Origin: Pacificibacter marinus
GTDB taxonomy: Bacteria; Pseudomonadota; Alphaproteobacteria; Rhodobacterales; Rhodobacteraceae
Direction: 5' to 3'
Length of the DNA stretch: 64,000 nucleotides
Assembly: GCF_018860665.1 (NCBI RefSeq)
Contig: NZ_JAHKPK010000038.1
Coordinates: 62,001-126,000, forward strand
Made by a program: the position numbers and the translations under genes. Below the pieces are notes generated by a model. It saw only the letters and a program-made list of their open reading frames with translations. It made no database searches and had not been told where the DNA came from. How positions within the stretch are numbered: the first letter of the stretch is position 1; each line of letters begins with the position of its first letter. Positions 51,617 to 59,921 of this stretch are shown here, piece after piece.

Positions 51617-53314
51617 CTAGGATGCTATGTGGCGCAGGCCCTCATCGTTGGTTATTTGTTTGATCAGAGGCTTAAAGTGCTGCGTCAAAACAAGATGACC
51701 AGCATTTTCAATCGCTTGGAAACTGGCATCCGGTAAGGTTTGCGCAATTGCCTGAATATCGTGAATGGGACTGATCGGGTCTTCTGTGCCGTGAATGAAC
51801 GTCACCTGACAGGTTATCTTTTTAAGATCATCAAGCCAGTTGCGTTGCAGATTGGTGAGCTCATCAATAGAGGCAAGGGTGGCATGGTTTGCGATCAGGC
51901 GTAGCCATTCAGACAGATGTGGTTTTTGAAAAAGAGTATCCAGACAGGCTGTGTCTGCCACAGATTTCCGATACATATGCAGCAAGCCTTTTTGCGCCAG
52001 AATAGGGACGCGGCTGATCGCGTTATAAACCTGCGTCAACCCGGCTATAACCCGTTCATCTCGGCGCAGGCGTTGCGACATTTCGATAAAGAGCGTGCTC
52101 TTTTTCGGTTGCTCAACCATCTGAAACAGCTGCGGGGTGGCCGCAAGGACAAGCCGCGACACCATATGCGGATGATGCCGCGCAAAATGTGCCGCCCATG
52201 GGACGCCAGCGCTTTCTGCAATACAGATCACAGGTTCATCAGACAGATGTTCTACAGTCTCAGCCAAGGCCTGCGTGAACCTGCTGAGACGTGTTGGAAC
52301 ATCGAAACGATCATCCATTCCGAGAAAATGTCTCGGCACGATCAGCCAACGCAGGTTCTGTGCCTTAAGTAAGTTGATCATGTCATCGTGGAAGACGATA
52401 GGGGCCAGCATGCTATGAAAATACAGTACAGGTCGCCCGCGTCGTGCGCCGAATTCCCATACGGGAATATCTGGCCCGTCTCCGACCGAGATCGTCGTCA
52501 CAGTTACATCTTTGCCGAACTGACGTTTGACCAGAGCTGCCTCAAGGTTTCGATCTTGAAGCGGTAAAATTTCATCAAGAACAGCTGCCGTAATTTCTAG
52601 GGATAATTTGCTTAGTAAGCCCGTTTGTGTCTTCGCGCCGAGCTTGTCCAAGATGACCTGACTTTGCTTGCGTTTGGTATCATAAGACGTGCCTAAAAGC
52701 GCCGCCGTTGCTTTCAAATCCAGGCCGGTCAGAAGATGGGATAACATCAGATATTCCGACGGGGTGAGCCGTGTTTCCCCTCCATAAGTCGCCAATGAGG
52801 CAATCCGTTCGGGATCAATGCGCACGGCGATAAGTGCGACATGGTCAGGAACGTCGCTCCAACGTTCCATGCGGTCATACAAAAAGTAGAGCATATCATT
52901 GCTCACGACAAAGGCGCATCCACTCGCAGAGCGCTGCGGCATTCGCATGAAAGAGGGAAAATCATCACCAACATGGGTGACAAGACTGTCGATTTGTCGC
53001 TTACCTAGCCGATCATATAGATTGGCAGGCAGTCTGCAGTTGGAGAATTTTCGATAAAAAAAACGCTCACTGCTGGCCTCATCCTGTGGTTGCAGCAAAA
53101 GTGAATCTTCCGGTGGTAACGCCAAAGGGTCTTTTTTGAGGACTGTTGATAAGACCTGAATGAACTGCGTTGGAGTGGGCACCGAACTATTCTTCCCGTC
53201 ATTTTGATCGTCTGTCAGCTTGGCCTGCAAACGGATGAATTTTGATGCAAAATTTTGAAAATTGACATTGCTGGGCGAGCATTTCGCATAAGGATTGAAG
53301 TTAATCTTGCGCAC
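51617..53314 (-). CDS. LuxR-HTH domain fused to alpha/beta hydrolase
   Basis: The 565-residue protein combines two parts. Residues about 181-240 (TRLTPSEYLMLSHLLTGLDLKATAALLGTSYDTKRKQSQVILDKL) have LuxR/NarL-type helix-turn-helix character. Residues about 270-560 form an alpha/beta hydrolase: YFHSM oxyanion segment, nucleophile elbow IAESAG (Ser368), HGTEDPISP (Asp512) and AGHLVL (His540). A recognisable sensor domain was not found in residues 1-170. The combination suggests a regulator that binds or cleaves an ester, lactone or acyl signal. The divergent gene encodes a second LuxR-HTH protein. The GTG start is uncertain because the SD sequence lies unusually close. Confidence 0.75.
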   Translation of the reverse strand: MRKINFNPYAKCSPSNVNFQNFASKFIRLQAKLTDDQNDGKNSSVPTPTQFIQVLSTVLKKDPLALPPEDSLLLQPQDEASSERFFYRKFSNCRLPANLYDRLGKRQIDSLVTHVGDDFPSFMRMPQRSASGCAFVVSNDMLYFLYDRMERWSDVPDHVALIAVRIDPERIASLATYGGETRLTPSEYLMLSHLLTGLDLKATAALLGTSYDTKRKQSQVILDKLGAKTQTGLLSKLSLEITAAVLDEILPLQDRNLEAALVKRQFGKDVTVTTISVGDGPDIPVWEFGARRGRPVLYFHSMLAPIVFHDDMINLLKAQNLRWLIVPRHFLGMDDRFDVPTRLSRFTQALAETVEHLSDEPVICIAESAGVPWAAHFARHHPHMVSRLVLAATPQLFQMVEQPKKSTLFIEMSQRLRRDERVIAGLTQVYNAISRVPILAQKGLLHMYRKSVADTACLDTLFQKPHLSEWLRLIANHATLASIDELTNLQRNWLDDLKKITCQVTFIHGTEDPISPIHDIQAIAQTLPDASFQAIENAGHLVLTQHFKPLIKQITNDEGLRHIAS

Positions 53315-53390
53315 TCCCCTTCAAAAAACAAGCCAAAACAAAACCGGAATGATGGGACGCGAACCTTCGGGGCAGCCGTGTACATTCTTT

Positions 53391-53416
53391 CATTCCCCCC
53401 TTTAGGGGGGCGAATG
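53391..53416. promoter_or_regulatory. C/G-tract hairpin between the two LuxR-type genes
   Basis: CATTCCCCCC-TTTA-GGGGGG-C-GAATG pairs over 11 positions with one bulge. It lies in the middle of the 178-base spacer between divergent starts and is a candidate operator for one or both regulators. Confidence 0.45.
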
Positions 53417-53492
53417 ATCAGATCGATGCCTCCTATAGTTCTCGCAACAGTGAGTACAATCCGGCGCATCTATCGAAAGGGCATTGAGGCAA

Positions 53493-54068
53493 ATGACCGA
53501 CACCACAGTCTCTTTTTTGACCACAGGTGAACACGTCAATTCAGGCGTGGATGATCTCGCCTATTTTGATCTTGATGTTGAAAGGCGGATCATTTCACGC
53601 AATGGCGTGGCAACACATTTTTTGAACATGAATCCTCAATATGTCAGGGCTGACGGCGCAGAGGTTTTTGTCGTAAAGCCGGTTCAATCCTTTACTGATG
53701 CTTTGCAGGCAGCATGTGATCCTATTCATCCTGTTTCTTCGGTTTTCATACCATACGAAGAAGCTAGGCCTTCGGTTCTCCAAATCAATGTTCTGCCGTT
53801 TTACCCCGGTTTGGCGCGTATCGTTTTGTTCTGGATGCGAGCGAATACCGAAACACTTGATGTCCAAGCCCCAGAACTTTCAGTTCGGGAACGCGCTGTT
53901 TTAAACCTGTTTGCCGCAGGCTTGCGGCGGGATAGAATCGCGCATGAGTTGAACATTTCTTTGCCAACAGTCGATATGCACAGCCGCAATCTGCGCCGAA
54001 AGCTGGCGGCACGAACGACGCCAGAAGCCGTCGCGATCGCCATAAACATGCAGCTTCTTGAGGCCTGA
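53493..54068 (+). CDS. LuxR-type HTH regulator
   Basis: The 191-residue protein ends in a LuxR-type helix-turn-helix (ELSVRERAVLNLFAAGLRRDRIAHELNISLPTVDMHSRNLRRKLAARTTPEAV). The N-terminal 120 residues resemble no family I can name; they are shorter than an autoinducer domain. The start at 53493 follows GAGG. It diverges from the LuxR-hydrolase fusion and is probably its partner in a small regulatory pair. PocR- or PAS-like N-terminal domains are possible but not seen. Confidence 0.8.
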   Translation: MTDTTVSFLTTGEHVNSGVDDLAYFDLDVERRIISRNGVATHFLNMNPQYVRADGAEVFVVKPVQSFTDALQAACDPIHPVSSVFIPYEEARPSVLQINVLPFYPGLARIVLFWMRANTETLDVQAPELSVRERAVLNLFAAGLRRDRIAHELNISLPTVDMHSRNLRRKLAARTTPEAVAIAINMQLLEA

Positions 54069-54199
54069 ATGATAACGCCGCCGCAGTCAAAATAGGCAAG
54101 TCATCATGTCAAGGCGACCAGTCTGCGTTGCCAAGAATGGCACTGGTTTTTTTAAGACGGCAGGGCCTTCACGGCGATGATGTGGGGCAGGCGGGAGAT

Positions 54200-54330
54200 A
54201 GCGCCGCGCGCATGCCCTTAGATAGCATGGCGATGCTGGTGACGTTGTTCGACTTAAACCAGTTGGACAAGTCATGTAGATTCTGCGTGACGGTGTGAAA
54301 CGCACGCAGAGGAGCATTCGTCACTTCGGG
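54200..54330 (-). pseudogene. IS110-family transposase fossil
   Basis: Reading leftward, one frame encodes PLRAFHTVTQNLHDLSNWFKSNNVTSIAM, which aligns with the N-terminal VRTFGTFTxDLxxLADWLxxxGVTTVAMESTGVYW of IS110 (DEDD) transposases. After AM the conserved STGVYW is lost. No further transposase was seen on either side. Confidence 0.55.
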
Positions 54331-54366
54331 TTTTTCTTACAGGTTTAGGGGCGGGCTTACTGTCTG

Positions 54367-55356
54367 CTAGGTGGACTGCCTTACGATCAATGTCGTATCT
54401 ATCAGATGTGGCTCTGGTATAATCTGCCGCTCGACCCAATTGGCGACGGCATCAGCGGTCCGAATACCCATTTCAAATGCCGGCAAGTGAATCGTCGTGA
54501 TGGACGGAAACGCGCTGGCAGAGGATGGCAAGTCATCTATTCCGATCAATGAAATGTCGTTTGGAACTTGAATATTGCGGCGCTGTAGTCCGAACAGCGC
54601 TCCAAGTGCCAGAACATCTGAAAGGCATAAGATTGCTGTAATATGAGGGCTGGACTGAAAAAGTGCATCGATCGCCTTACCTGCACCTGCTAAAGTAATC
54701 TCTGTTTCATAAGTATGAAGTTCACCCTGTCCATGCAGCCCAGACAAGCGAGCGCGCATCCTATCATGATGCTCGGTTGGCCCATGAAACACTGCAATGT
54801 CCTGATGGCCCTTACCGATTAGAAATTCCAATGCTTTACGAGAGGCCGCGGCATTGTCATATCCAATCGTCGGATAGCGATAGTCTGCCTCATAAAAAGA
54901 GGTCGCAACCGTTGGTATACGGGTGCGGGTGATCAATTGGTCGAATTCCGGACTATGGGTGATGCCCGAGACGATTAAAGCTTCGGCACCGATATTGATC
55001 AATCTTTGCGCCTTTTGCGCCTCGATATCGGGATCGCCATCTGTTGTCGCAACAACCAGAGACAATCCATGCGCGCTGAGCTTTGCCTCTAGGGCTCCTA
55101 AAAATCTCGAAAAGATCGCGTTGTCTAAGGTTGGCACCAACGCGCCAATGACGTGGGAACGACCTGAGTTGATAGAGCGCGCCGCGGCACTCGGTACAAA
55201 ATGCAACGCCTCAATAGCCGCCTGTACGGCTTGGCGAGTCGTCTCCGTCACGAGTTCGGGTGTGTTGAGAACACGTGACACTGTGGCCACAGAGACACCT
55301 GATGCTTTAGCAACATCGCGCAGATTGGCTCTCTTTTTGATGCTTTTTTCAGCCAT
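54367..55356 (-). CDS. LacI-family transcriptional regulator
   Basis: The 329-residue repressor has the LacI helix-turn-helix (NLRDVAKASGVSVATVSRVLNTPELVTETTRQAVQ), the hinge region (FVPSAAARSINSGRSHVIGALVP) and the periplasmic-binding-type sugar/ligand domain. The start at 55356 (MAEKSIKK) gives the family N-terminus; a longer frame adds nine residues. It is divergent from tdm, and two ACTAGT-containing half sites lie between them. It is probably the regulator of the TMAO-type operon, although LacI proteins usually sense sugars. Confidence 0.85.
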   Translation of the reverse strand: MAEKSIKKRANLRDVAKASGVSVATVSRVLNTPELVTETTRQAVQAAIEALHFVPSAAARSINSGRSHVIGALVPTLDNAIFSRFLGALEAKLSAHGLSLVVATTDGDPDIEAQKAQRLINIGAEALIVSGITHSPEFDQLITRTRIPTVATSFYEADYRYPTIGYDNAAASRKALEFLIGKGHQDIAVFHGPTEHHDRMRARLSGLHGQGELHTYETEITLAGAGKAIDALFQSSPHITAILCLSDVLALGALFGLQRRNIQVPNDISLIGIDDLPSSASAFPSITTIHLPAFEMGIRTADAVANWVERQIIPEPHLIDTTLIVRQST

Positions 55357-55407
55357 TTTATTGTTTTGTCCTGAGATTATCAAAATAATTACAAATGATA
55401 TTGACGC

Positions 55408-55444
55408 ATGAAACTAGTATCATCAAGCATGTAACTAGTTTCAT
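55408..55444. promoter_or_regulatory. Operator between lacI-type gene and tdm
   Basis: ATGAAACTAGT (55408-55418) and ACTAGTTTCAT (55434-55444) form a perfect inverted repeat of 11-base arms, each with ACTAGT, 15 bases apart. It lies 52 to 88 bases from the repressor start and just 22 before tdm. It is most likely bound by the LacI-type protein. Confidence 0.7.
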
Positions 55445-55465
55445 TGATGTGAGAAGCTTCAAATT

Positions 55466-57793
55466 ATGTACGGATACAAACTCATACAGGCCTGCGACAC
55501 AATGGGGCTCATCTCGCCTCGTCGCTCCTTTCCCGGCTTTGCAAAAAATAACTCTGCAAATGTCTACACCATAGCCGCGCGTGAGGTGGTGCACGTCGAG
55601 ATGGAGGCAGGAGATTTGCTTAGCATTCCAGCTATTATCCATGGCGGTTGCTTACATTTTTCTGCTTTTGACGCGACGGGCCGAAGTGCCTTGCCCCATT
55701 TGGGGCTCGAAGCATCACAGGCGCTCGATCTCTCTCAGATCGACGCGCAGGCCCTCGTAGGATGGATTGGCGCGCAAGGTGGCAATCCAACAGATGCAAT
55801 CCCAGTCGCTGTTTTGAATGATTTTGCAGAGCAGATCGTCCTTCAAGCTCAGGGGAATTTTACACTTTGGATCGCGCACCCGATTGACCGATCAGCCTTG
55901 GTGTCTGGCGACAACAGTGGCTCAATTGCCGTCACGCATCAACCCGCAACCCCAAGGCGTCTCAGCTTGCCGCCAGAGCTTGGCGAAGTTCGTGACGAAT
56001 TTACAATCTCGCGTGGAACAGGCATGGCCTATGAGGTCAAAAAAGGTGAATTTTTCCAGATCATCGATGTGGAAGGGCAGCAGTGCTCTGACTTTGTGGC
56101 GTTTCGTGCGGATGGTTTGGATCGCGGTGAAGAGCAGATGATCGACGGCACGGCCTCCCGTTCAATGTCGCGGCAGGCGTTCCCAAGCCCGGGGCTGTTC
56201 GACAAGTTTTTCGACCAAGATGTGCGCCCGATGCTGAATGTGATGCAGGACACATGCGGGCGGCATGACACCTTTGGCCTCGCCTGTACGGCACGCGTAT
56301 ATGAGGAGCGTGGGTTTCCCGGGCATGTGAATTGTTCAGACAATATTTCCAACGGGCTAGATCCTTACGGCGTGAAAAAACGATCTGCTTGGCCTGCGAT
56401 CAACTTTTTCTGGAACACATGGGTGGATCAAAATTCGCATCATTACATGACCGAAGAAAGCTATTCGCGGGCAGGCGATTACGTCGCGATGCGCGCGATG
56501 GATGATTTGGTTTGTGCGTCCACGGCTTGCCCAGATGAAATAGACCCCGTGAACGGTTGGAACCCCACAGACATTCATGTGCGCATCTATCGGCCAAGCG
56601 CGCCGATCCGGCGCGCTGTTGCTTATCGCGAAAAGGAAAATTCAACTATGGCCATCAGCCAAAATTCAGCGTTCCATGATCGGATCGCGCCTTTGACCAA
56701 CCATTTTGCGCCGGCACGCGATCTATGGGCGCCGGTGAGTTTTCCGTCGACGGGAATGTTGGGAGAATATTGGGCCTGTCGCGAGGCCGTCACTGTTCAG
56801 GATATGAGTGGGCTGCGCAAATACGATGTGGTTGGGCCCGACGCTGAACGGCTTTTGCAAATCGCCACCACGCGCAATGTCGCCAAGCTGGCTGTATGGC
56901 GTGGGTCTTATACGCTGATGTGTGATGAGACCGGATCTGTCATTGATGATGGGACGCTGTTCCGTCTTGGTGAGAACTTGTTCCGGTGGTGTTGTGGATC
57001 TGAGGAAAGCGGGCGCGTGTTGACGGCCCTTGCAAAGGAACATGATCTTCAAGTGCGCGTTCATGCGCTGCAAAACGCCATGCCAAACCTTGCGATCCAA
57101 GGTCCGAAATCGCGTGATCTGCTCAAAAAAATCGTATTCACCCAACCCAATGTCCCGTCTTTGGAGCACCTGAAATGGTTTGGCGCAACAGTCGCCCGTT
57201 TGAATGATCGTGACGGCGCGCCCTTCATGTTGTCGCGTTCTGGGTATACGGGCGAATTGGGCTATGAAATTTTTTGCGCAAAGGCAGACGCTTTGGCGAT
57301 CTGGGATGCCATTTTTGAGGCAGGTGAAGAGTTTGGTGTGGCAGCCATGGGCACAGAAGCGCTTGAGACCATTCGGATCGAAGCGGGGCTTGCTGCCGCA
57401 GGTGCAGAATTTGCTTCTGGCGTCGATGCGTTTGAGGCAGGTCTGGGATTTGCAGTCGATATGACAAAAGCAGATTTCACCGGAAAATCAGCCCTTGAAC
57501 GCAATGCTAAAGACCCCCGCCGCGTCACCAAGGGCTTGCTGCTGAAGGGCGACGACGTCCCATCACATGGCGCGCCTGTTTGGGCTGGCGAACGGCAGGT
57601 GGGCGTGGTGACCTCTGCCACGCGCTCTCCCACACTTGAACATGCGATCGCGATCGCTCGGATTTCTGTCGAATATGCCGACAACGATATCCAACTTGAA
57701 ATTGGCCAACTTGACGGGCGCATGAAGCGTTTGAGCGCCAGTGTCGCAGATATTCCATTCATAGATCCGCAACGTAAGCGGGCACGTGCATAA
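55466..57793 (+). CDS. tdm: TMAO demethylase: DUF1989 plus GcvT-type THF domain
   Basis: The 775-residue protein has an N-terminal DUF1989 part (up to about residue 380; IIDVEGQQCSDFVAF, DTCGRHDTFGLACT and GFPGHVNCSDN, with Cys207, 264, 274, 290 and 355 as potential Zn ligands). The C-terminal GcvT-like aminomethyltransferase part runs from about 400 to 775 (YDVVGPDAERLLQIATTRNVAKLAVWRGSYTLM, RSGYTGELGYEIF). This domain order and length equal Tdm of methylotrophs and roseobacters, which splits TMAO to dimethylamine and formaldehyde, the latter captured by THF. The following tmoXWV-like genes agree. Demethylation of another quaternary amine cannot be excluded. Confidence 0.8.
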   Translation: MYGYKLIQACDTMGLISPRRSFPGFAKNNSANVYTIAAREVVHVEMEAGDLLSIPAIIHGGCLHFSAFDATGRSALPHLGLEASQALDLSQIDAQALVGWIGAQGGNPTDAIPVAVLNDFAEQIVLQAQGNFTLWIAHPIDRSALVSGDNSGSIAVTHQPATPRRLSLPPELGEVRDEFTISRGTGMAYEVKKGEFFQIIDVEGQQCSDFVAFRADGLDRGEEQMIDGTASRSMSRQAFPSPGLFDKFFDQDVRPMLNVMQDTCGRHDTFGLACTARVYEERGFPGHVNCSDNISNGLDPYGVKKRSAWPAINFFWNTWVDQNSHHYMTEESYSRAGDYVAMRAMDDLVCASTACPDEIDPVNGWNPTDIHVRIYRPSAPIRRAVAYREKENSTMAISQNSAFHDRIAPLTNHFAPARDLWAPVSFPSTGMLGEYWACREAVTVQDMSGLRKYDVVGPDAERLLQIATTRNVAKLAVWRGSYTLMCDETGSVIDDGTLFRLGENLFRWCCGSEESGRVLTALAKEHDLQVRVHALQNAMPNLAIQGPKSRDLLKKIVFTQPNVPSLEHLKWFGATVARLNDRDGAPFMLSRSGYTGELGYEIFCAKADALAIWDAIFEAGEEFGVAAMGTEALETIRIEAGLAAAGAEFASGVDAFEAGLGFAVDMTKADFTGKSALERNAKDPRRVTKGLLLKGDDVPSHGAPVWAGERQVGVVTSATRSPTLEHAIAIARISVEYADNDIQLEIGQLDGRMKRLSASVADIPFIDPQRKRARA

Positions 57794-57818
57794 CCAACCA
57801 ACTCGGAGACTGAACAGC

Positions 57819-58796
57819 ATGAAAAAACTTACGAAGTTTACATTTACATTGGCCATGACACTTTCCGCGGCTCTTGCGAGCACCAGCGCAATGGCACAAG
57901 AAAAGGTCATGGTCGGCGAGCCCGGCTGGCCTGGCGCAAAAATCATGGCAAGTATCATCGGCACGGTGATCGAAACCCGCTTGGGTGTTGAGGTCGGCTA
58001 TGCGCCAGGGACAAATGCGGTGATCTTTGCCTCTATGGATGGGGGACGTGGTGACATCGATATCCATCCCGACGTGTGGCTGCCAAATCAAGCCTCATTT
58101 ACCAATGAATATGTCGATGACAAAAGCACGGTCAGCCTTTCATCCGGCAGTTATGAGGGCCGAGCGGGTGTGTGTGTGCCGACCTATATGGTTGAAAAGC
58201 ACAACATCACATCCATTTACGACCTTGCAACGCCGGACGCGCAAACATTGTTTGACTCTGATGGCGATGGCATGGGGGAGATTTGGGTTGGCTCACCGGG
58301 CGCGGCCTCTCGTAGCACCTTTGCAGTACGGGTACGCGACTACGGCATTGAGCCATTTCTTTCACCGACAACCGAAGACGAAACCATCTTTTTCTCTCGT
58401 TTGAAAGATCTCATCGCAGAGGAAAAAGGGGCCGCATTTTACTGCTACACACCGCACTATGTTCACGCACTCTATGACATCACTATGCTGGAAGAACCTG
58501 AACACAATCCAGACACATACGTGATGGTTCAGCCGAACGAAGACGCGGATTGGTATGAAAAATCCCATGTGGACAGTGGTGAAGTCGTCAAAACGGTCAC
58601 TGTCGCCTATTCCAATTCCCTTATGGATCGCAGCCCCGCCGCCGCGGCCTTTCTCGCCAACATCAATATGGATGCAGAGCAATTGTCTCAACTCACCTAC
58701 GCGGTTGTCGTGGAAGGCGGGGAGATTTCAGCTGTGGCGTCCAAATGGGTGACTGAACACGGCGATATGGTCGATAGCTGGTTGGGCCTCAACTAA
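57819..58796 (+). CDS. tmoX: TMAO-type ABC binding protein (glycine betaine-binding family)
   Basis: The 325-residue protein has a signal peptide (LTKFTFTLAMTLSAALASTSAMAQE) followed by the OpuAC fold: VMVGEPGWPGAKIMASIIGTVIETRLG at the mature N-terminus, DIDIHPDVWLPNQ, and EIWVGSPGAASR. Aromatic residues in GEPGWPG and DVWLPN could form the cage for a trimethylammonium group. The start at 57819 follows CGGAGA. It follows tdm by 25 bases and precedes an ATPase and a permease, as in tmoXWV. Confidence 0.75.
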   Translation: MKKLTKFTFTLAMTLSAALASTSAMAQEKVMVGEPGWPGAKIMASIIGTVIETRLGVEVGYAPGTNAVIFASMDGGRGDIDIHPDVWLPNQASFTNEYVDDKSTVSLSSGSYEGRAGVCVPTYMVEKHNITSIYDLATPDAQTLFDSDGDGMGEIWVGSPGAASRSTFAVRVRDYGIEPFLSPTTEDETIFFSRLKDLIAEEKGAAFYCYTPHYVHALYDITMLEEPEHNPDTYVMVQPNEDADWYEKSHVDSGEVVKTVTVAYSNSLMDRSPAAAAFLANINMDAEQLSQLTYAVVVEGGEISAVASKWVTEHGDMVDSWLGLN

Positions 58797-58861
58797 GCCC
58801 CTGAACCGAAATCAAGTCCGGCGGCAGGTGTCGCTGGACGTCTCCAATCAAAGGTGACGGG

Positions 58862-59911
58862 ATGACTCAAGAAATAGCAATTGATGCACGCGGCGTTTGG
58901 AAGGTCTTCGGCACGCGCGCTGATGAAGCTCTGGCGGCGATTCATGCCGAAGGGCTCAGCAAATCTGAAGTTTTAGAACGTTTTAACTGTGTGGTTGGTG
59001 TTGCCGATGCCAACTTTCAAATTGAGCGCGGCGAGCTGTTTTGTGTTATGGGGCTGTCCGGCTCGGGCAAATCCACGCTTGTGCGCCATGTGAACCGGCT
59101 GCTCGAACCGACAGCAGGCGAAATCCTTATCGGTGGCGAAGATGTTATGGGTTTGAATGCCCAAGGTCTGCGCGATCTACGCAACCGCCGCGTCGCAATG
59201 GTGTTCCAGAATTTTGGTTTGATGCCGCACAGATCTGTGCGCGACAATGTGGCGATGCCTCTTGAAATTCGCGGTACGGGAAAAGCGCGCCGCTGGGAAG
59301 AAGCGGATCGCGTGCTTGAACTTGTCGATCTTAAAGGTTGGGAAGACAAATACGCGCATGAGCTGTCGGGTGGTATGCAGCAACGTGTTGGCTTGGCGCG
59401 TGCGATTGCCTCCGATCCTGAAATTCTGTTGATGGATGAGCCGTTCTCTGCGCTTGATCCGCTCATCAGAAAACAGCTGCAAGAGCAGTTTATGGCTCTC
59501 AGTCGCGAATTGAATAAGACGACCATGTTCATCACCCATGACCTTGATGAAGCCATTCGCATCGGTCACCGCATTGCGATTATGAAAGACGGACGGGTCG
59601 TGCAAATTGGCACGCCGGAAGAAATCATTTTAAACCCTGCCGATGACTATGTCGCTGAATTTGTGGCCGGTATTTCAAAACTTCATATGATTTTTGCCCA
59701 TTCCGTCATGATGCCCGTCGGTCAACATGAAGCAAAGAACGGGCCTGTTCCCGAGGACGCCAAAATCGCGCATCCGCAAATGGATCTGGGCAGTCTGATG
59801 AATCTTTGTGTCGAAGGGCATGGAATTGTGGCTGTGGTGAATGATGGCAAAACAGTCGGTGTCATCAACCGCAAAGGTCTCATCCGTGCCATCCAGAAAC
59901 ATCAAGCGTAA
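58862..59911 (+). CDS. tmoW: TMAO-type ABC transporter ATPase
   Basis: The 349-residue ProV-type ATPase has Walker A GLSGSGKSTLVRHVN, signature ELSGGMQQRVGLARAIA, Walker B ILLMDEPFSALDPLIRK and an H-loop ITHDLDEAI. A C-terminal regulatory part follows (residues about 260-349). It powers uptake of a quaternary ammonium compound. The start lies 65 bases after tmoX; the end is 10 bases before the permease start. Confidence 0.8.
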   Translation: MTQEIAIDARGVWKVFGTRADEALAAIHAEGLSKSEVLERFNCVVGVADANFQIERGELFCVMGLSGSGKSTLVRHVNRLLEPTAGEILIGGEDVMGLNAQGLRDLRNRRVAMVFQNFGLMPHRSVRDNVAMPLEIRGTGKARRWEEADRVLELVDLKGWEDKYAHELSGGMQQRVGLARAIASDPEILLMDEPFSALDPLIRKQLQEQFMALSRELNKTTMFITHDLDEAIRIGHRIAIMKDGRVVQIGTPEEIILNPADDYVAEFVAGISKLHMIFAHSVMMPVGQHEAKNGPVPEDAKIAHPQMDLGSLMNLCVEGHGIVAVVNDGKTVGVINRKGLIRAIQKHQA

Positions 59912-59921
59912 GGAATTCGGC

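Noticed and set aside
53391-53416. C/G-tract hairpin considered as a terminator
   Set aside because: It lies between two divergent starts where no transcript should end; an operator role is more sensible.
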